Of a stretch of 64,000 nt of DNA, positions 11,201-20,439 are shown piece after piece. The position numbers and the translations under genes are program-made. Source of the stretch: Aurelia coerulea (Eukaryota > Cnidaria > Scyphozoa > Semaeostomeae > Ulmaridae); NCBI GenBank assembly GCA_039566865.1, contig CM076949.1, positions 17,274,501 through 17,338,500 on the forward strand. The letters are read 5' to 3'. Position 1 is the first letter of the stretch. The number at the start of each line of letters is the position of its first letter. Under the pieces are notes generated by a model. That model saw only the letters and a program-made list of their open reading frames with translations, was not told the DNA's origin and ran no database searches.

Positions 11201-14200
11201 TGTTTGTAGGTATTGGTGCTCTGAGAGCAGGAATATCAATCTTGAAAGCTCAAATTTGCGTCAACCTGCAAGCCAGAGCCGTGGCCTTTTGGCCTAAGCA
11301 AGTTCCTATTATTTGAATTATTTAAACTAGCTAAATTCACATCGCTGGAGTCAACCAAATCCGTATACATTTTTTGGGACACCTAGACTTGCCCCATGCG
11401 CTACTTTCCGATTAGACTTATAACAGTTGACGAAATAGACTTGGGGCAAGTCTATGGGACACCCGGTATTGATCCTATATTTGCTTGTAAATAGGGTTTA
11501 TATTATTTTTGTTTAGTTGACAGGGAAAGCTGTAAAGCAGTATCTATATACATAATATTGATGCTTCTACCTTGTATAAAGAATTAAAAATGAAAATGAA
11601 ATGAGTGTACAATGATAGTTTCCTTCTTTTTGAGAGTTATAGCATAACTAAAAGCTTAGTAAAGAAAAAGGAATCTGGTTATCTGGCAATCATCAGTGCT
11701 TTTTGCAGTACGCCTCAAAACGAGGCAGCCCTTAAGAGTTGAATATGCGAATTTCAAAACCAATCACAAGACTAGATATACCTGGGAATGTAATTTGGTC
11801 TTTGATCTACTTGCCAAAAGCAAGAAATTTAAAGATCGGCCATTTAATTAAATGTTGGTAATTTTTCAAACAGGAGTCATCTCTTGGGACACGCGGTAGA
11901 ATGAGGAGAGTTGCTAAATCTCTGTAATTCCAAGCTAAGGGAATCATGAGATGTGGTCACATCAAGTGGAAGGACCAGACACTGCTTAGATGAGGTTAGC
12001 TCCACAATATTCCCAAAAACTACCTTCAAACTCGAGGTAGAACAAACGAAGACCGGATGAGCCAGAAAAAAGTTCCCACTTCCGACAGGCCATGATAAAT
12101 CATACGCTGGACCAATTTCAAATGTTTTTGGTTTAATCTTTTATCAATATCCTATATTATTCTTGGTTATTTTTTGTTTATTTTTCTGCTACCTACTTAT
12201 CGATATATTAAGGATTTCTTTAAATTCTTTTGCCTGCAGACTGCCCAAAGAGATCGAAAAGCAGCGATCACATTTTCTAAAGGCTGAACTTGGCAGAACA
12301 AAGAAAGTGCTCCTCGAAATGACTAGGGAATTTGGAAATGGGTCATATCGAACGAGCGGTCATTTTATTATTTCACACCTTTGAGATCACTTTTATTGAT
12401 ACAAAGACTTTCAATGTTTTATCATTTCTTTGAAATGATACTTGCTTAGTTTATGCATGTCGGAAATTAAAAAATATTTCGAAAGTGTGTAGATTTAAGA
12501 CTTTTCGATGCGAAGACCTGCTACCTAATTCCCTACATGCACCAACTGTAGTAGCTAGCAAGCATGGATTCAAAGAAATGATAAAACGCTGAAAGTCTTT
12601 GCATTGATAAAAGTGATACCAAAGTTGTGCAATCATCAAATGGCCGCTCTTGCGACATAATCCATTTCCAAATTCTCTAGTCATTTCAAGGAGCACTCTC
12701 TTCATTCTGCCAAGTTCAATCTTTTGAAAATTTGATCGCCATTTTACAATTTTCTGGGCAGTCTGCAGGCAAACAAATTTCAATAAATCCTTAATGTATT
12801 GATAACTAAGCATCCAAAAAATCGACAAAAAATAACTGAGAATAATATAGGATATTGACAAAAGATTAAATCAAAACTATTTGAAAATGGTCGACTGTGT
12901 AATTTATCGTGGCCTGTCGGAAATGGGAACTTATTTCTGGCTCACACGGTCTATACATGATTTTTCCTTAAATAATCTTCTTTCTTTTTTGTTTAGAGGG
13001 TTTTCGCTGGTGGATGTTCAGAGGTCTTGGCTTCCTGTTGCCGTTTCTCGTATGTGGATATGTAAGTGTCATTTAAACAAGAAACTTAACTTTTTCAATA
13101 GACTCTAACAGCTGAAATCCTTGCCAATAAACTCAAGCCAACACTTTTCCCCTTTAACTTAATCGTGCCTGATCAAAACTTTGAAAACACCTAAAACAGG
13201 TCGCAAGCTGTATCTTTCAGGTCAGATCCTTATAACAATGTACAAGTAGTTTGCATTGGCTACGGTTTGCATTTATTCCTTATTTTGTCATTCGGACTGC
13301 ATCTGCATTCGATCATTAAAAGTACTATACCAGGTGCGCCAAAAGTATTCATTTTTGACAGGCCACGACGATAAATAGTACACGAGGCCGATTTACAAGA
13401 TTAATGATGTAATCTTCTGTCAAAATTCTAGATCAACACGAAGACTTAATTGAAATCATAAAAGCAACACTAAAACATCGTGCAAGGATCGGAGGATCGC
13501 TCGTATAGTACTGCTGTTTAATTCTCAAATCGTTTCCAAGAGTTTCTGTCTTTTCTTGTCTAGCTAAATCTTTAGGAAATTTATCGGTTTCCTTTTCGAA
13601 TCGGGCTGTTTTCAGATTAAGAATCTTGAAGAAATCGCTTATAACACAAGAAGAAGGCGGATGAAAAATAAAAAGAAATAGCCAAGTATAATTCATACTT
13701 TGGTTATCTTATGAATCTTATGAAATTGTGCGAACCGGTTGGGTGGCTCTTGGGGTGCGGTTTTGCGGGCGGGTGGTACATCTTTCCTGATTCACCCAGT
13801 AGTTTTTATTTCTTTCTATATTAGTTGCCGCGGGGTTGTCATAGTCTATTGCTCCCCGTGGTATTATCGTCCTTGTAGTGTTTCGTAGAGTAATTAGTAG
13901 GTAGCGTCATAAGTAATTTGTCTTGTAAAAAATTTATAATGGTATATGAAAAAAATATACTTTGGTTAAATATTAGATAAGCAGTCTTTGAAATCAGCCT
14001 CAGTGTACAATTTATTGCAGCCTGTCAAAAGTAGAGAGTTCTTTGGCACATCCGGTAGTTACTTTTGAAAAGGGAATATTACAGATCTGCTACATGTTAG
14101 TGAATACCTTTCAAGTAGGACATGCATTGATATAGGACGTTTGTGAATTGAAATCCTTGGCAAAATTGTGACTAAAATCCAGCTAATCCCGCAGATTCCT

Positions 14201-15300
14201 TCAGAAATGCAATTTGGGATCAGGGAATAAACCCCCGTTATCACTCAAAATTTGTATGTTAAACACAAGCTCAAATTGCAGCTGAGCCGAACTTTCAACG
14301 CAAATTTAATTTCATGCGGTCCAAAAAATTTCTTATTCTTTTCTACCAGTCGGTTTTCATTTTCTCCCTTTTTGTCTTTTGTTGCTACAACAGACAAAGA
14401 AACCCCGTACTTTTAATGGATCTACCGTGTTAACATCGACATGATTTCAAGTATTTAAGCTTTTCTTTGTACATGCTATTAACAGTCATGTTTGAAAATT
14501 ATTCATCGTTGCCAATCTACTTATTTCTGTCTTGCAGTTGTTCCAGCTTTTCAATGCCTACACGTTATACCACTTGAGTAATTTGCCAGACTGCAAAGAA
14601 TGGCAGGTGAGACATGCTAATGCAAAATGCAATCGTTATTCATTCTTTGACTGTTTATTAATGAATATTTACTGATGATAATTATTTCTAGCTAAATTGT
14701 CTCTAATAAAAATCTATCTATGCTAACACAGACAAGGATGAAAATGTTACAAGGGAGTCGTTTTGGAAGGATAAAAACGCCATTTTTTATATTCTCGGTT
14801 ATAGAAAGAAATGAAATGAAATGAAAGAGGCATGCCCACACCGCGTTTGTTTGGTACACAGCACAGTTTTGAGCAACTGAAATTTGCGTGAAATCCTTAC
14901 GCACGCATATTGGAATAAGCTCTCATAAAGTTCTGAAATTATCTGCCAGATTCCGTATCTTGAGTCTGTTAAATCGCGTGCCCTACGTGCCTTGCGTGCC
15001 CTTTAATTACCTCGTGCCCTCGTGCCTAAATTTTCGGCGTGCTCTCTTGCCTCTGATGTTGGTGTGCCCTCGTGCCTAAAATGTTGGCGTGCCCTCGTGC
15101 CTTTGATGTTGGTGTGCCCTCGTGCCCTCGTGCCCGCGTTCCTATATCTTATGTACATATTTATTTTTCTTTTATTTTTTAAGGTACGAGCCGTCTCAAT
15201 CCTGTTTCTTACTCTTGGAACTGGAAATTTGTCCACGTTGATACTGGTTGTGAAACAGAAAGCAGCAAGATCGAAAAGTGTCACACTTCCATGCGACTGA
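5175..15300 (+). CDS. TMEM120: TMEM120A/B-like transmembrane protein, C-terminal six exons
   Basis: TMEM120 proteins are multi-pass membrane proteins of the nuclear envelope/ER with an ELOVL-like helical fold and a bound CoA. A mechanosensing-channel role (TACAN) is disputed. Six exons join in phase: 5175-5240, 5890-5951, 10019-10111, 12997-13061, 14538-14606 and 15184-15300. All have GT donors and AG acceptors. The joined product (about 156 residues) carries family strings in order: [72 protein letters not shown] and CKEWQ. A final membrane helix and a basic tail, KQKAARSKS, follow. The vertebrate protein is about 340 residues, so roughly the C-terminal 45% is here. The amino half (coiled coil and first helices) should lie left of the window. 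Introns hold LINEs and MITEs, but no exon is interrupted. A or B paralogue cannot be assigned. Confidence 0.93.
5890..5951 (+). CDS. TMEM120: TMEM120-like exon
   Basis: Encodes [20 protein letters not shown]. The acceptor is caatttcag and the donor gtaagt. A split Ser codon (A + GT) joins it to the exon at 10019, across a 4.07-kb intron that contains a SINE-like piece, a LINE and a TTAA element. Confidence 0.88.
6130..6398 (+). mobile_element. Possible tRNA-derived SINE with (AAAC)n tail
   Basis: The segment at 6165-6220 resembles the one at 10430-10485: both read 'taccaatc.gaaggttg.tg.tt..agtcccc' and then 'gc.agcaa'. GATTGTAGTCCC sits where a pol III B box would be. The piece ends in an (AAAC)n run at 6375-6398, like a SINE tail. 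No clear A box or cloverleaf was found, so this is tentative. Confidence 0.35.
6902..7861 (-). pseudogene. LINE reverse transcriptase ORF, N-terminally truncated
   Basis: 319 residues from MDKGRYTAM. It keeps palm motifs A (FIDLKKAFD) and C (YADD) and the block GVPQGS, then the thumb and C-terminal domain. Endonuclease and N-terminal RT parts are missing through 5' truncation near 8757. The apparent start is only the first Met after the inserted TTAA element. The remaining frame has no stop, so the copy is fairly young. Confidence 0.88.
7867..8704. mobile_element. TTAA-flanked non-autonomous DNA transposon inside LINE
   Basis: 838 bp. Ends are AGGGAATATAAGC and GCTTATATTCCCT (inverted), flanked on both sides by TTAA (7863-7866 and 8705-8708). 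Removing the element plus one TTAA restores the LINE frame, with codons running [17 protein letters not shown] targeting fits piggyBac- or Kolobok-like families. No transposase was seen inside. Confidence 0.85.
8760..8816. repeat. (AAAC)n/(AACC) microsatellite
   Basis: A run of aaac and aacc units abuts the truncated 5' edge of the LINE on its left. The long ORFs here on both strands are shadows of the repeat. Confidence 0.85.
8830..10018 (+). other. TMEM120-like intron, right part
   Basis: No exon, RNA or repeat boundary was recognised. The stretch ends in the acceptor ctctgcag before 10019. Confidence 0.4.
10019..10111 (+). CDS. TMEM120: TMEM120-like exon: [16 protein letters not shown]
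   Basis: Thirty codons between split codons. [10 protein letters not shown] and LYRLRALG are the most recognisable strings of the family. The acceptor is ctctgcag and the donor gtaagg. The split Glu codon (G + AG) joins exon 12997. Confidence 0.93.
10425..10485 (+). repeat. tRNA-like (SINE-like) fragment
   Basis: Contains GGTTTGAGTCCC (10460-10471), close to a pol III B box, preceded by 'ggtctaccaatcagaaggttggt'. It matches the segment at about 6165-6220. Flanking bases do not fold into a complete tRNA. It abuts the left end of the transposon at 10496. Confidence 0.35.
10735..11605 (+). pseudogene. LINE C-terminal fragment and 3' UTR
   Basis: Frame 10709-11011 reads [21 protein letters not shown] then [14 protein letters not shown], the C-terminal domain of CR1/jockey-type LINE proteins. 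It ends with GAKLWNK and a stop. A 3' UTR with an AAAATGAAAATGAAATG tail ends near 11605. It is nested in the family-X transposon and itself hosts the MITE 11093-11466. Confidence 0.75.
11093..11466. mobile_element. MITE with CCGGGTGTCCC ends, nested in LINE 3' UTR
   Basis: 374 bp between TA dinucleotides (11091-11092 and 11467-11468). Ends are CCGGGTGTCCC and GGGACACCCGG. An inner inverted pair of about 55 bp (11095-11150 and 11328-11385) carries 'aactccagcgatgtgaattt' and its complement. The interior at 11175-11300 also occurs around 18955-19710, where another element has inserted. Confidence 0.75.
12050..12952. repeat. Foldback element with about 400-bp arms
   Basis: Left arm about 12050-12450 and right arm about 12550-12952 are inverted, roughly 80-85% alike by eye. 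The outer ends GACCGGATGAGCCAG and CTGGCTCACACGGTC are followed inward by a CGACAGGCCA.GATAAAT block, as in the element at 13330. Both arms encode the same peptide-like segment ([11 protein letters not shown]), which may be a captured or transposase-derived piece. It ends 44 bp before the TMEM120-like exon at 12997. Confidence 0.75.
12997..13061 (+). CDS. TMEM120: TMEM120-like exon: [16 protein letters not shown]
   Basis: Encodes [22 protein letters not shown], a membrane helix. The acceptor is ttttttgtttag and the donor gtaagt, phase 0. It starts only 44 bp after the end of the 12050-12952 foldback. Confidence 0.92.
13330..14055. mobile_element. TA-flanked TIR element, 726 bp
   Basis: Ends CCAGGTGCGCCAAAAGTATT and ...GGCACATCCGG are inverted and flanked by TA (13328-13329 and 14056-14057). 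A TTTTGACAGGC block lies just inside both ends. It has no transposase. It contains a LINE 3'-UTR fragment at about 13800-13985. Confidence 0.7.
13800..13985 (+). repeat. LINE 3'-UTR fragment (second copy at 40440-40620)
   Basis: 'tcatagtctattgctcc' followed by '.gtggta' and a tail of short A/T repeats is shared with 40455-40620. No coding part is attached. This is a probable 3' end of one LINE family. Confidence 0.5.
14538..14606 (+). CDS. TMEM120: TMEM120-like exon: [11 protein letters not shown]...CKEWQ
   Basis: Twenty-three whole codons, phase 0 on both sides. The acceptor is tcttgcag and the donor gtgaga. NAYTLYHL and CKEWQ are family landmarks before the last helix. Confidence 0.92.
14975..15145. 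repeat. CGTGCC-type minisatellite before the last TMEM120-like exon
   Basis: Units based on 'cgtgccctcgtgcctaaaat' and 'gttggcgtgccctcgtgcc' recur about five times with a period near 38-40 bp, plus shorter runs. The block ends about 40 bp before the acceptor at 15183. The long ORFs on both strands here are shadows of the repeat. Confidence 0.85.
15184..15300 (+). CDS. TMEM120: TMEM120-like last exon with stop
   Basis: Thirty-eight codons plus TGA. It encodes the last hydrophobic helix ([12 protein letters not shown]...LILVV) and a short basic tail. The acceptor follows a T-rich tract that directly abuts a CGTGCC minisatellite. Confidence 0.88.
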   Translation, partial: VRAVSILFLTLGTGNLSTLILVVKQKAARSKSVTLPCD

Positions 15301-15446
15301 ACACTCAATATTCATTCACTTTTAGATGATTTATCATATCTTCTCTAGTAGGAGCCTGGAGCACTTATGAAATTCAGCATTGTGTGGAGGGTAGCTTATT
15401 TTGATCAGGGCAATTATCTGTGGTGAAATGATCAAACTATTTATTA

Positions 15447-16036
15447 CAGGGTGTCACAATGGAAATTGTGCCTCGTTTGTGTCTGTTGTAGATGAGCTGT
15501 AGCTTTCATTGTCTCAGTTTTCACACAGTCGCATACGTCAGGCTTCAACTCAGAGATTGAGACCTTGATTGAATCTATCTGACAAGTGATTGCTGATGTA
15601 TGTGACAAGAAAGTCTGAAGAAGTGGTTGCTTCAAAAACAACACTTCTGCTGTTCTTCAGCAATGTCAAAATTACGTAAATTTTCAAAGAAATGGTTTTA
15701 TCGTTGTACTTAACTTTTTCTGCATTTTTAAAACAGTTAATAGCATTATTTACCTGTAAAAAAACACTGTAAATCCTGTCACAAATGTAGAGAAAATCTG
15801 AACATGACGCTAGAAGGCTTTCTTTCAAATATCACTTGATTTTGCCATTGCTAGAGAACAATTGTTTTTTATCTACCGCTTATTTTGCCTTTCCTCTGCC
15901 ATAACAACCACGTGTCAGATCGACTCAGACAAGGTCTCAAACTCTTAGTTGAAGCCTGGTCTATGCAACTGTGTAATTAATTATACAGCTCCTCCTCAAT
16001 AGCCACACACAGAGCATAATTTTTTGTGACACCCTG
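15447..16036. mobile_element. TA-flanked MITE with CAGGGTGTCACAA ends
   Basis: 590 bp. The left end CAGGGTGTCACAA and right end TTGTGACACCCTG are flanked by TA on both sides. Longer inverted segments include 'gagctgtagctttcattgtctcag' near the left and related sequence near 15930-16010. A relative with TIR CAGGGTGTCCCAAAA lies at 37191-37973. Confidence 0.8.
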
Positions 16037-16039
16037 TAT

Positions 16040-17660
16040 TAGGCTAGATTTGTTATTTACAAGGAAACCAACCCTATTACAATACCTCGTTGTGTACGAG
16101 GTCGGGAATAAAGGTATGCGAATCAAAACTGAAAACTGAAAATGAAAGTACGATACATGTATGATAGACTATTGCACTAATATAGCAGGAAACAAAGATG
16201 AACAATGTTCCACTATCGAATTCCTGTCGATTCATAACTGAAATGCAGTGGGTATGTTCCTTGCTACCATCTGAGCGCGATCTTCCATCGCAATCCTTGA
16301 CAACATCGTTTTGTATATTATAACTATTTGCTTGGCCTATTTTAAATAATGCAAATCCTCAGATGGTACCCTGAACAAATAAAGGTTATAGAATAGCAGA
16401 CAACTAAAAGACAGTATTTTCCCCAGGTGGAGCTTACTTGAGGTGGTGTTTGTTCGAATGTGTAACTCCCTAGACCTTAATAGAGGGGAAGTTTATTTGA
16501 AGGGGCGCATAATAGAGAAAATATGACTAACTTTAATTTACAACTTAGACACCATGTGATGATTAGAACTATTGCCAACTTGAGAATTATTGATACTAAA
16601 TTATGTATTATGAGTTGTGTTGGGGTTACAATCAAAGCGATACTACTTGAATCTGTGTTTCTTTCTAATACGTAACATGCTTCTTTTTTGCAATGAATTT
16701 TTTCATGACTGCTTTTCATAGCGTAAATTTTATGACATGGATAATATGGCAGAGGACAAAGGAATACGCCATTTTTTCCTATGGCTTTGCTTTCTTGGCC
16801 AGTGACGTTGCAGCATCAGTAAGACGACCAGGTGCGGTCTGGCCCGGATGGCAAAGTGAAGATCGCCCCCCCCCCCCCTCCAGACCCTCTGACATGTAAA
16901 GTTAACAAAAATTACGGGCCCTTTTCGCAAAAGTTGGAAGAGAAAATTCATATAATTTGAATTAATGTGGAAGTTCATTGTTACGTAGAAATGAAACAAT
17001 GGTGACTACAGATAAGTTCTTAATCGCTGGAGACAGTTTCAGAGTACTATTTCTCTGAAATTTGTCTTTCTGCTAAATTTGAATTGGCCTATGAAATAAG
17101 AGCAACTCAAAAGTGTTCTCTAATTAGCTGATGTCAGTTATTGTAGGACCCCGAATATAACTGTAATACCTGCGGGTTACGTCAATCTCATTCAATTCAA
17201 AACAAATATTTTCAGGGACTTCATTGCATGGAGTCCCCCTACAAGTTCCCCAGGGACTTCATTGCATGGAGTCCCCTCTCTGTTCCAAGAACCTGTGAGG
17301 GCCTGCAACCATAAAAGCTTAAACATACAGTGCAGTCCTCCTGCCCCCCTCCCCATGGTTTCCATGACCTTTATAGGCTTTATGTGGAACCCCCATTATA
17401 CCATCAGCAAGGCATCTTTTAGGGAAATTTGACTAGTGGGCCAGACTAACCACGAGGGTCCAATTCCCGGGGCAAAAAGAGGTACGGGGTGTCCAAGCCA
17501 GACCCAAAACTCGTAGACCAAAAGAAATTTGCGTAGACCCAGACCAAAACTCTTGGGCTTGACGCAGACCCAGAATATTGAAAGCAGTTTTGTGAAAGCA
17601 GACCCGACATTTTACATGATTAGACCCAAAACGTCAAAGTGGACTACAGTAGCACGTTCC
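16040..17660. other. Repeat-derived intergenic stretch
   Basis: Contains a probable LINE 3' tail ('aaaactgaaaactgaaaatg' near 16125), a C-run at 16867-16879 and a 26-bp direct duplication ('cagggacttcattgcatgg') at about 17213-17275. No coding exon was recognised. Confidence 0.4.
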
Positions 17661-17667
17661 CAGTCAG

Positions 17668-18240
17668 ATCTGTCACAAAACTATCAAGGTTTCCTTGTCG
17701 CTAATGAGCTAATGGCAAGCATGATATTGGGAGATGCATTCTTAGCCAAAGTAAAGGATCTTTCTTCAAAATTTTTCTCGTGCTCTGATTTACAGGACAA
17801 CATTTCATTTCATCTTAATTTCTTTAAGCACGGTAACCCCGTCAATCGATAGACTGCTTTTCAGGGGGCCGCGTGCATAAAACCTTGCAAATTAAGTTAA
17901 AAGTATATACAAAGTAAAACCCTAATTTAATTACAATATTGAATAAATAAATAAATAAATAAACTATTTTTTTCAAAGCTTCTTTGAATGCTTTGAATGA
18001 GGATGCCAGCTTGACTTCACAATCCAACTGTCACAAAACTATCAAAGTTTCCTTGTCGCTAATGAGCTAATGGCAAGCATGATATCGGGAGATGCATTCT
18101 AAGCCAAAGTAAAGAATCTTTCTTCATAACTTTTCCTCGTGCTCTGATTCATTGGATAACTGTCATAAAACGATCAAAGTTTTCTTGTCGCTAATGGCAA
18201 GCATGATATTGGGTGATGCATTCTAAGCCAAAGTAAAGGG
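17668..18240. repeat. Three direct repeats of about 120-140 bp, interrupted by a LINE 3' end
   Basis: Copies start near 17670, 18028 and 18166. Each reads 'tgtcacaaaactatcaa' (with variants), then 'ttccttgtcgctaatg', 'ggcaagcatgatat' and 'agccaaagtaaag'. The last copy is shorter. A LINE 3'-UTR piece separates copies 1 and 2. Confidence 0.8.
17797..17960 (-). mobile_element. LINE 3'-UTR fragment, same family as 6400-8757
   Basis: 'cacggtaaccccgtc' and 'cttttcagggggccg' match 6440-6478 with the same order and orientation, next to an ATTTCATTTC tail. Only the 3' end is present, an extreme 5' truncation. Confidence 0.75.
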
Positions 18241-18954
18241 CGTGGCCCTAAATTTTCCTGGGGGCTTCGCCCCCAGACCCCTCCATTCCGATGCCCTCCC
18301 ATTTAATTCACCCTGGCCACGTCGCTGCGAAAGAGATTTGTTATCGCTGCGCTAGCTTCTAGTCTCTAGTTCCTAGTTTCAGCAACCCCCAATGCGAATT
18401 TCGTTCCGACGGGCCTGGTCAATTCAATTTAGAAATTGCAGATATTACGATAAGAAATGTGCAATGAAGAGCGTTGAGAGCGACTAGTGTCATTACTCTT
18501 ATTTACCACACTGGCTTTTATTATCATTTCCAAAGAAATTGTATTTTGGAGCCATGAAGAACTACGAAGAACCATGATGGTATATTAGGATCTAAGTTAA
18601 CTGCAAAGAACGTTTGATTGAGATAAAGTACGAAACATGCAGAAGGTGTTTCTCAATAAAAGAAGCTCTTCGTACTCTTCCGCATATAAATAGACAATGG
18701 CATGGTACATCTATTAATCGAATGACTTCTTTAGTGGGTATATGGTAAAAAATTTATCTGCCACACCCTGAAACCGGGCCCTTTTCGTTCGCTAGCCACC
18801 CTACAATTATGGTGCCAGACCGACCCTGAAGACGACGGAACTAAATTTTACAAAGTGGATGCATTGCAGTTGCAGATCGATTTTTCAAATAATGGATAGA
18901 TTCTTACGACTCACCCGCTACTACTTCTGATTTTAAAGACTACAAAAAGTACAC

Positions 18955-19710
18955 ATTGTTATCTCTCTCAGAACCCTCAACAAAATGCTCTCTCAATAAA
19001 TTATCTTTACAACACACCTTGATAGTTAACTTGAACATAGATACTAGACTTATGACAATGAGTCCCTTGTATCCCTGCGGTACCTTGCTCACAGGGACTC
19101 ATAATAAAACAGTTAAAAACCTGATCCTATCTTCTGCATTCGATTGATCGAATCTGGATCGAACGACTGCTTCGGCTCTGTTCAACGGTCACTCCTCGGA
19201 AAGGAAATGTGATTATAAACCACGGTAAGCAGACACTTAATCAACAAAACTTGGTTTTCATCTGAAGAAGAAAGTTCACTTTACCTGGTGAGTGCAAAAT
19301 AAGTCTTTTAATGCTGCAATTCCCGTGTTTTTAAGACCAAAAGACATACCAGAGAAATCTTCAAGTACCTGCTGCAGCAACTTCCTTCAAATTTAGTAAA
19401 CTGCGTCAATCGAATTGAAGGTTCGAAACTGATTGTTCTTCGCCAAATCTCGCAATCTGATTGGTATGCTAGGAATCCCAGCATATTAGGCCTAATAGGG
19501 TCAACTTTTTCATAGTAATATTATGAGTCTCTGTTGACTGAAGCGCCATCAAGAAGTCAAAGAGCACAGGGAAACAAGAGACTCATCGTCATAAGTCTAC
19601 ATAGATACCTTGGTTGTTGATATTGGCGCGTTCAGAGTTAAGATATTAATCTTCAAAGGACAAAGTTGCCTCAACCTCCAAACCAGAGCTTTTGCGTTTT
19701 GGCATGAGCA
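18955..19710. repeat. MITE copy related to 11093-11466, split by a later insertion
   Basis: Sequence before 19045 ('agttaacttgaacatagatac') and after 19608 ('cttggttgttgatattgg' onward) together match 11180-11300 continuously. The 11093 copy therefore shows the empty site. Confidence 0.65.
19045..19599. mobile_element. TIR element with exact 9-bp target duplication, nested
   Basis: 555 bp. The TIR TAGACTTATGACAATGAGTC has one mismatch to the complement of the right end. It is flanked by CATAGATAC on both sides (19036-19044 and 19600-19608). Subterminal hairpins of the 'atgagtccc...gggactcat' type lie at both ends. Related termini occur at 41758-41842. No transposase was found. The 9-bp duplication suggests a Mutator-like source. 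Confidence 0.82.
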
Positions 19711-19915
19711 AAATCTCCAAGCACAGCACAGTGAATAACGAAACAACAAAATGGAAAAATGTGAAAGAAGACAAGAAAAATTTCAGACTGTCTGAAAATC
19801 AAATTTGGCCTGAGCGAAGACCATGGATCCACACTGTGGTAGTTGAACTGATAGAAAAGTTTGATTTAATTGAAATATTCTATCAGTTCCACTACTGCAC
19901 TGTGTATCTATAGTT

Positions 19916-20430
19916 AGCATAGATTCCAAATCTTTATCTCGGCGTAAAAAGGTGGGTGTAAAATTCAGTGACCTATTTCTTCTGATTGAATGGCTTGAAA
20001 GAAACTTTTGTTACTTATCTTTAATTCTACCTTTGGACTTCACATAAATTTTCAATATCTTTAAAAATTTCAGCGTATGACACATTTTAATTCGTTTGGG
20101 GGTGTGACGCCATCAAATTTCTAAATAAAAAACCAGAAATGTGACAGACTTTTGCTGGATACCATATTGTAGACATCCATAATCTATGGTTTTCTTCGAA
20201 ATTATTTAATGTCGCTTCAAACAGTTTAGAAATTACGATGGTTTTAAGTTTTTTTGAAACTTTTCTTGAAAAAGAGGAAAGGCACTCTAATTCTGAAAAC
20301 ATTGAAGATTTCAGAAAATTCCAACGGTGGAATTATAGATAATTAGCTAAAGCTTTTTTGAAGTCATTCAGTTTTAAGAAATAGGTTATTCAATTTTACA
20401 CCAGCCTTTTTAAGATTTGAAACCTATGCT
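19916..20430. mobile_element. MITE with exact 9-bp target duplication, copy 2
   Basis: 515 bp, same family and orientation as 2532-3062, beginning AGCATAG and ending CCTATGCT. It is flanked by identical TCTATAGTT at 19907-19915 and 20431-20439. The two copies align along their whole length with moderate divergence. Confidence 0.85.
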
Positions 20431-20439
20431 TCTATAGTT

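Larger units (their letters stand above)
10496..11896. mobile_element. TA-flanked TIR transposon (family X), copy 1, with nested inserts
   Basis: The left end, CTGGGTGTGTCGCAAAAATG, and the right end, CTTGGGACACGCGG, are inverted, with TA on each side (10494-10495 and 11897-11898). The right 260 bp (11640-11896) and parts of the left match the element at 22800-26217. TA targeting and this terminus resemble Tc1/mariner-type elements. No transposase remains. A LINE piece and then another MITE are nested inside. Confidence 0.75.

Noticed and set aside
12163..12861. Two separate genes with the [11 protein letters not shown] segment
   Set aside because: The two frames lie on opposite arms of one foldback element and are the same sequence inverted.
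15003..15308. 92- and 101-residue open frames overlapping the last TMEM120-like exon
   Set aside because: The upstream part is the CGTGCC minisatellite. Only 15184-15300 is coding, as shown by the acceptor and family match.
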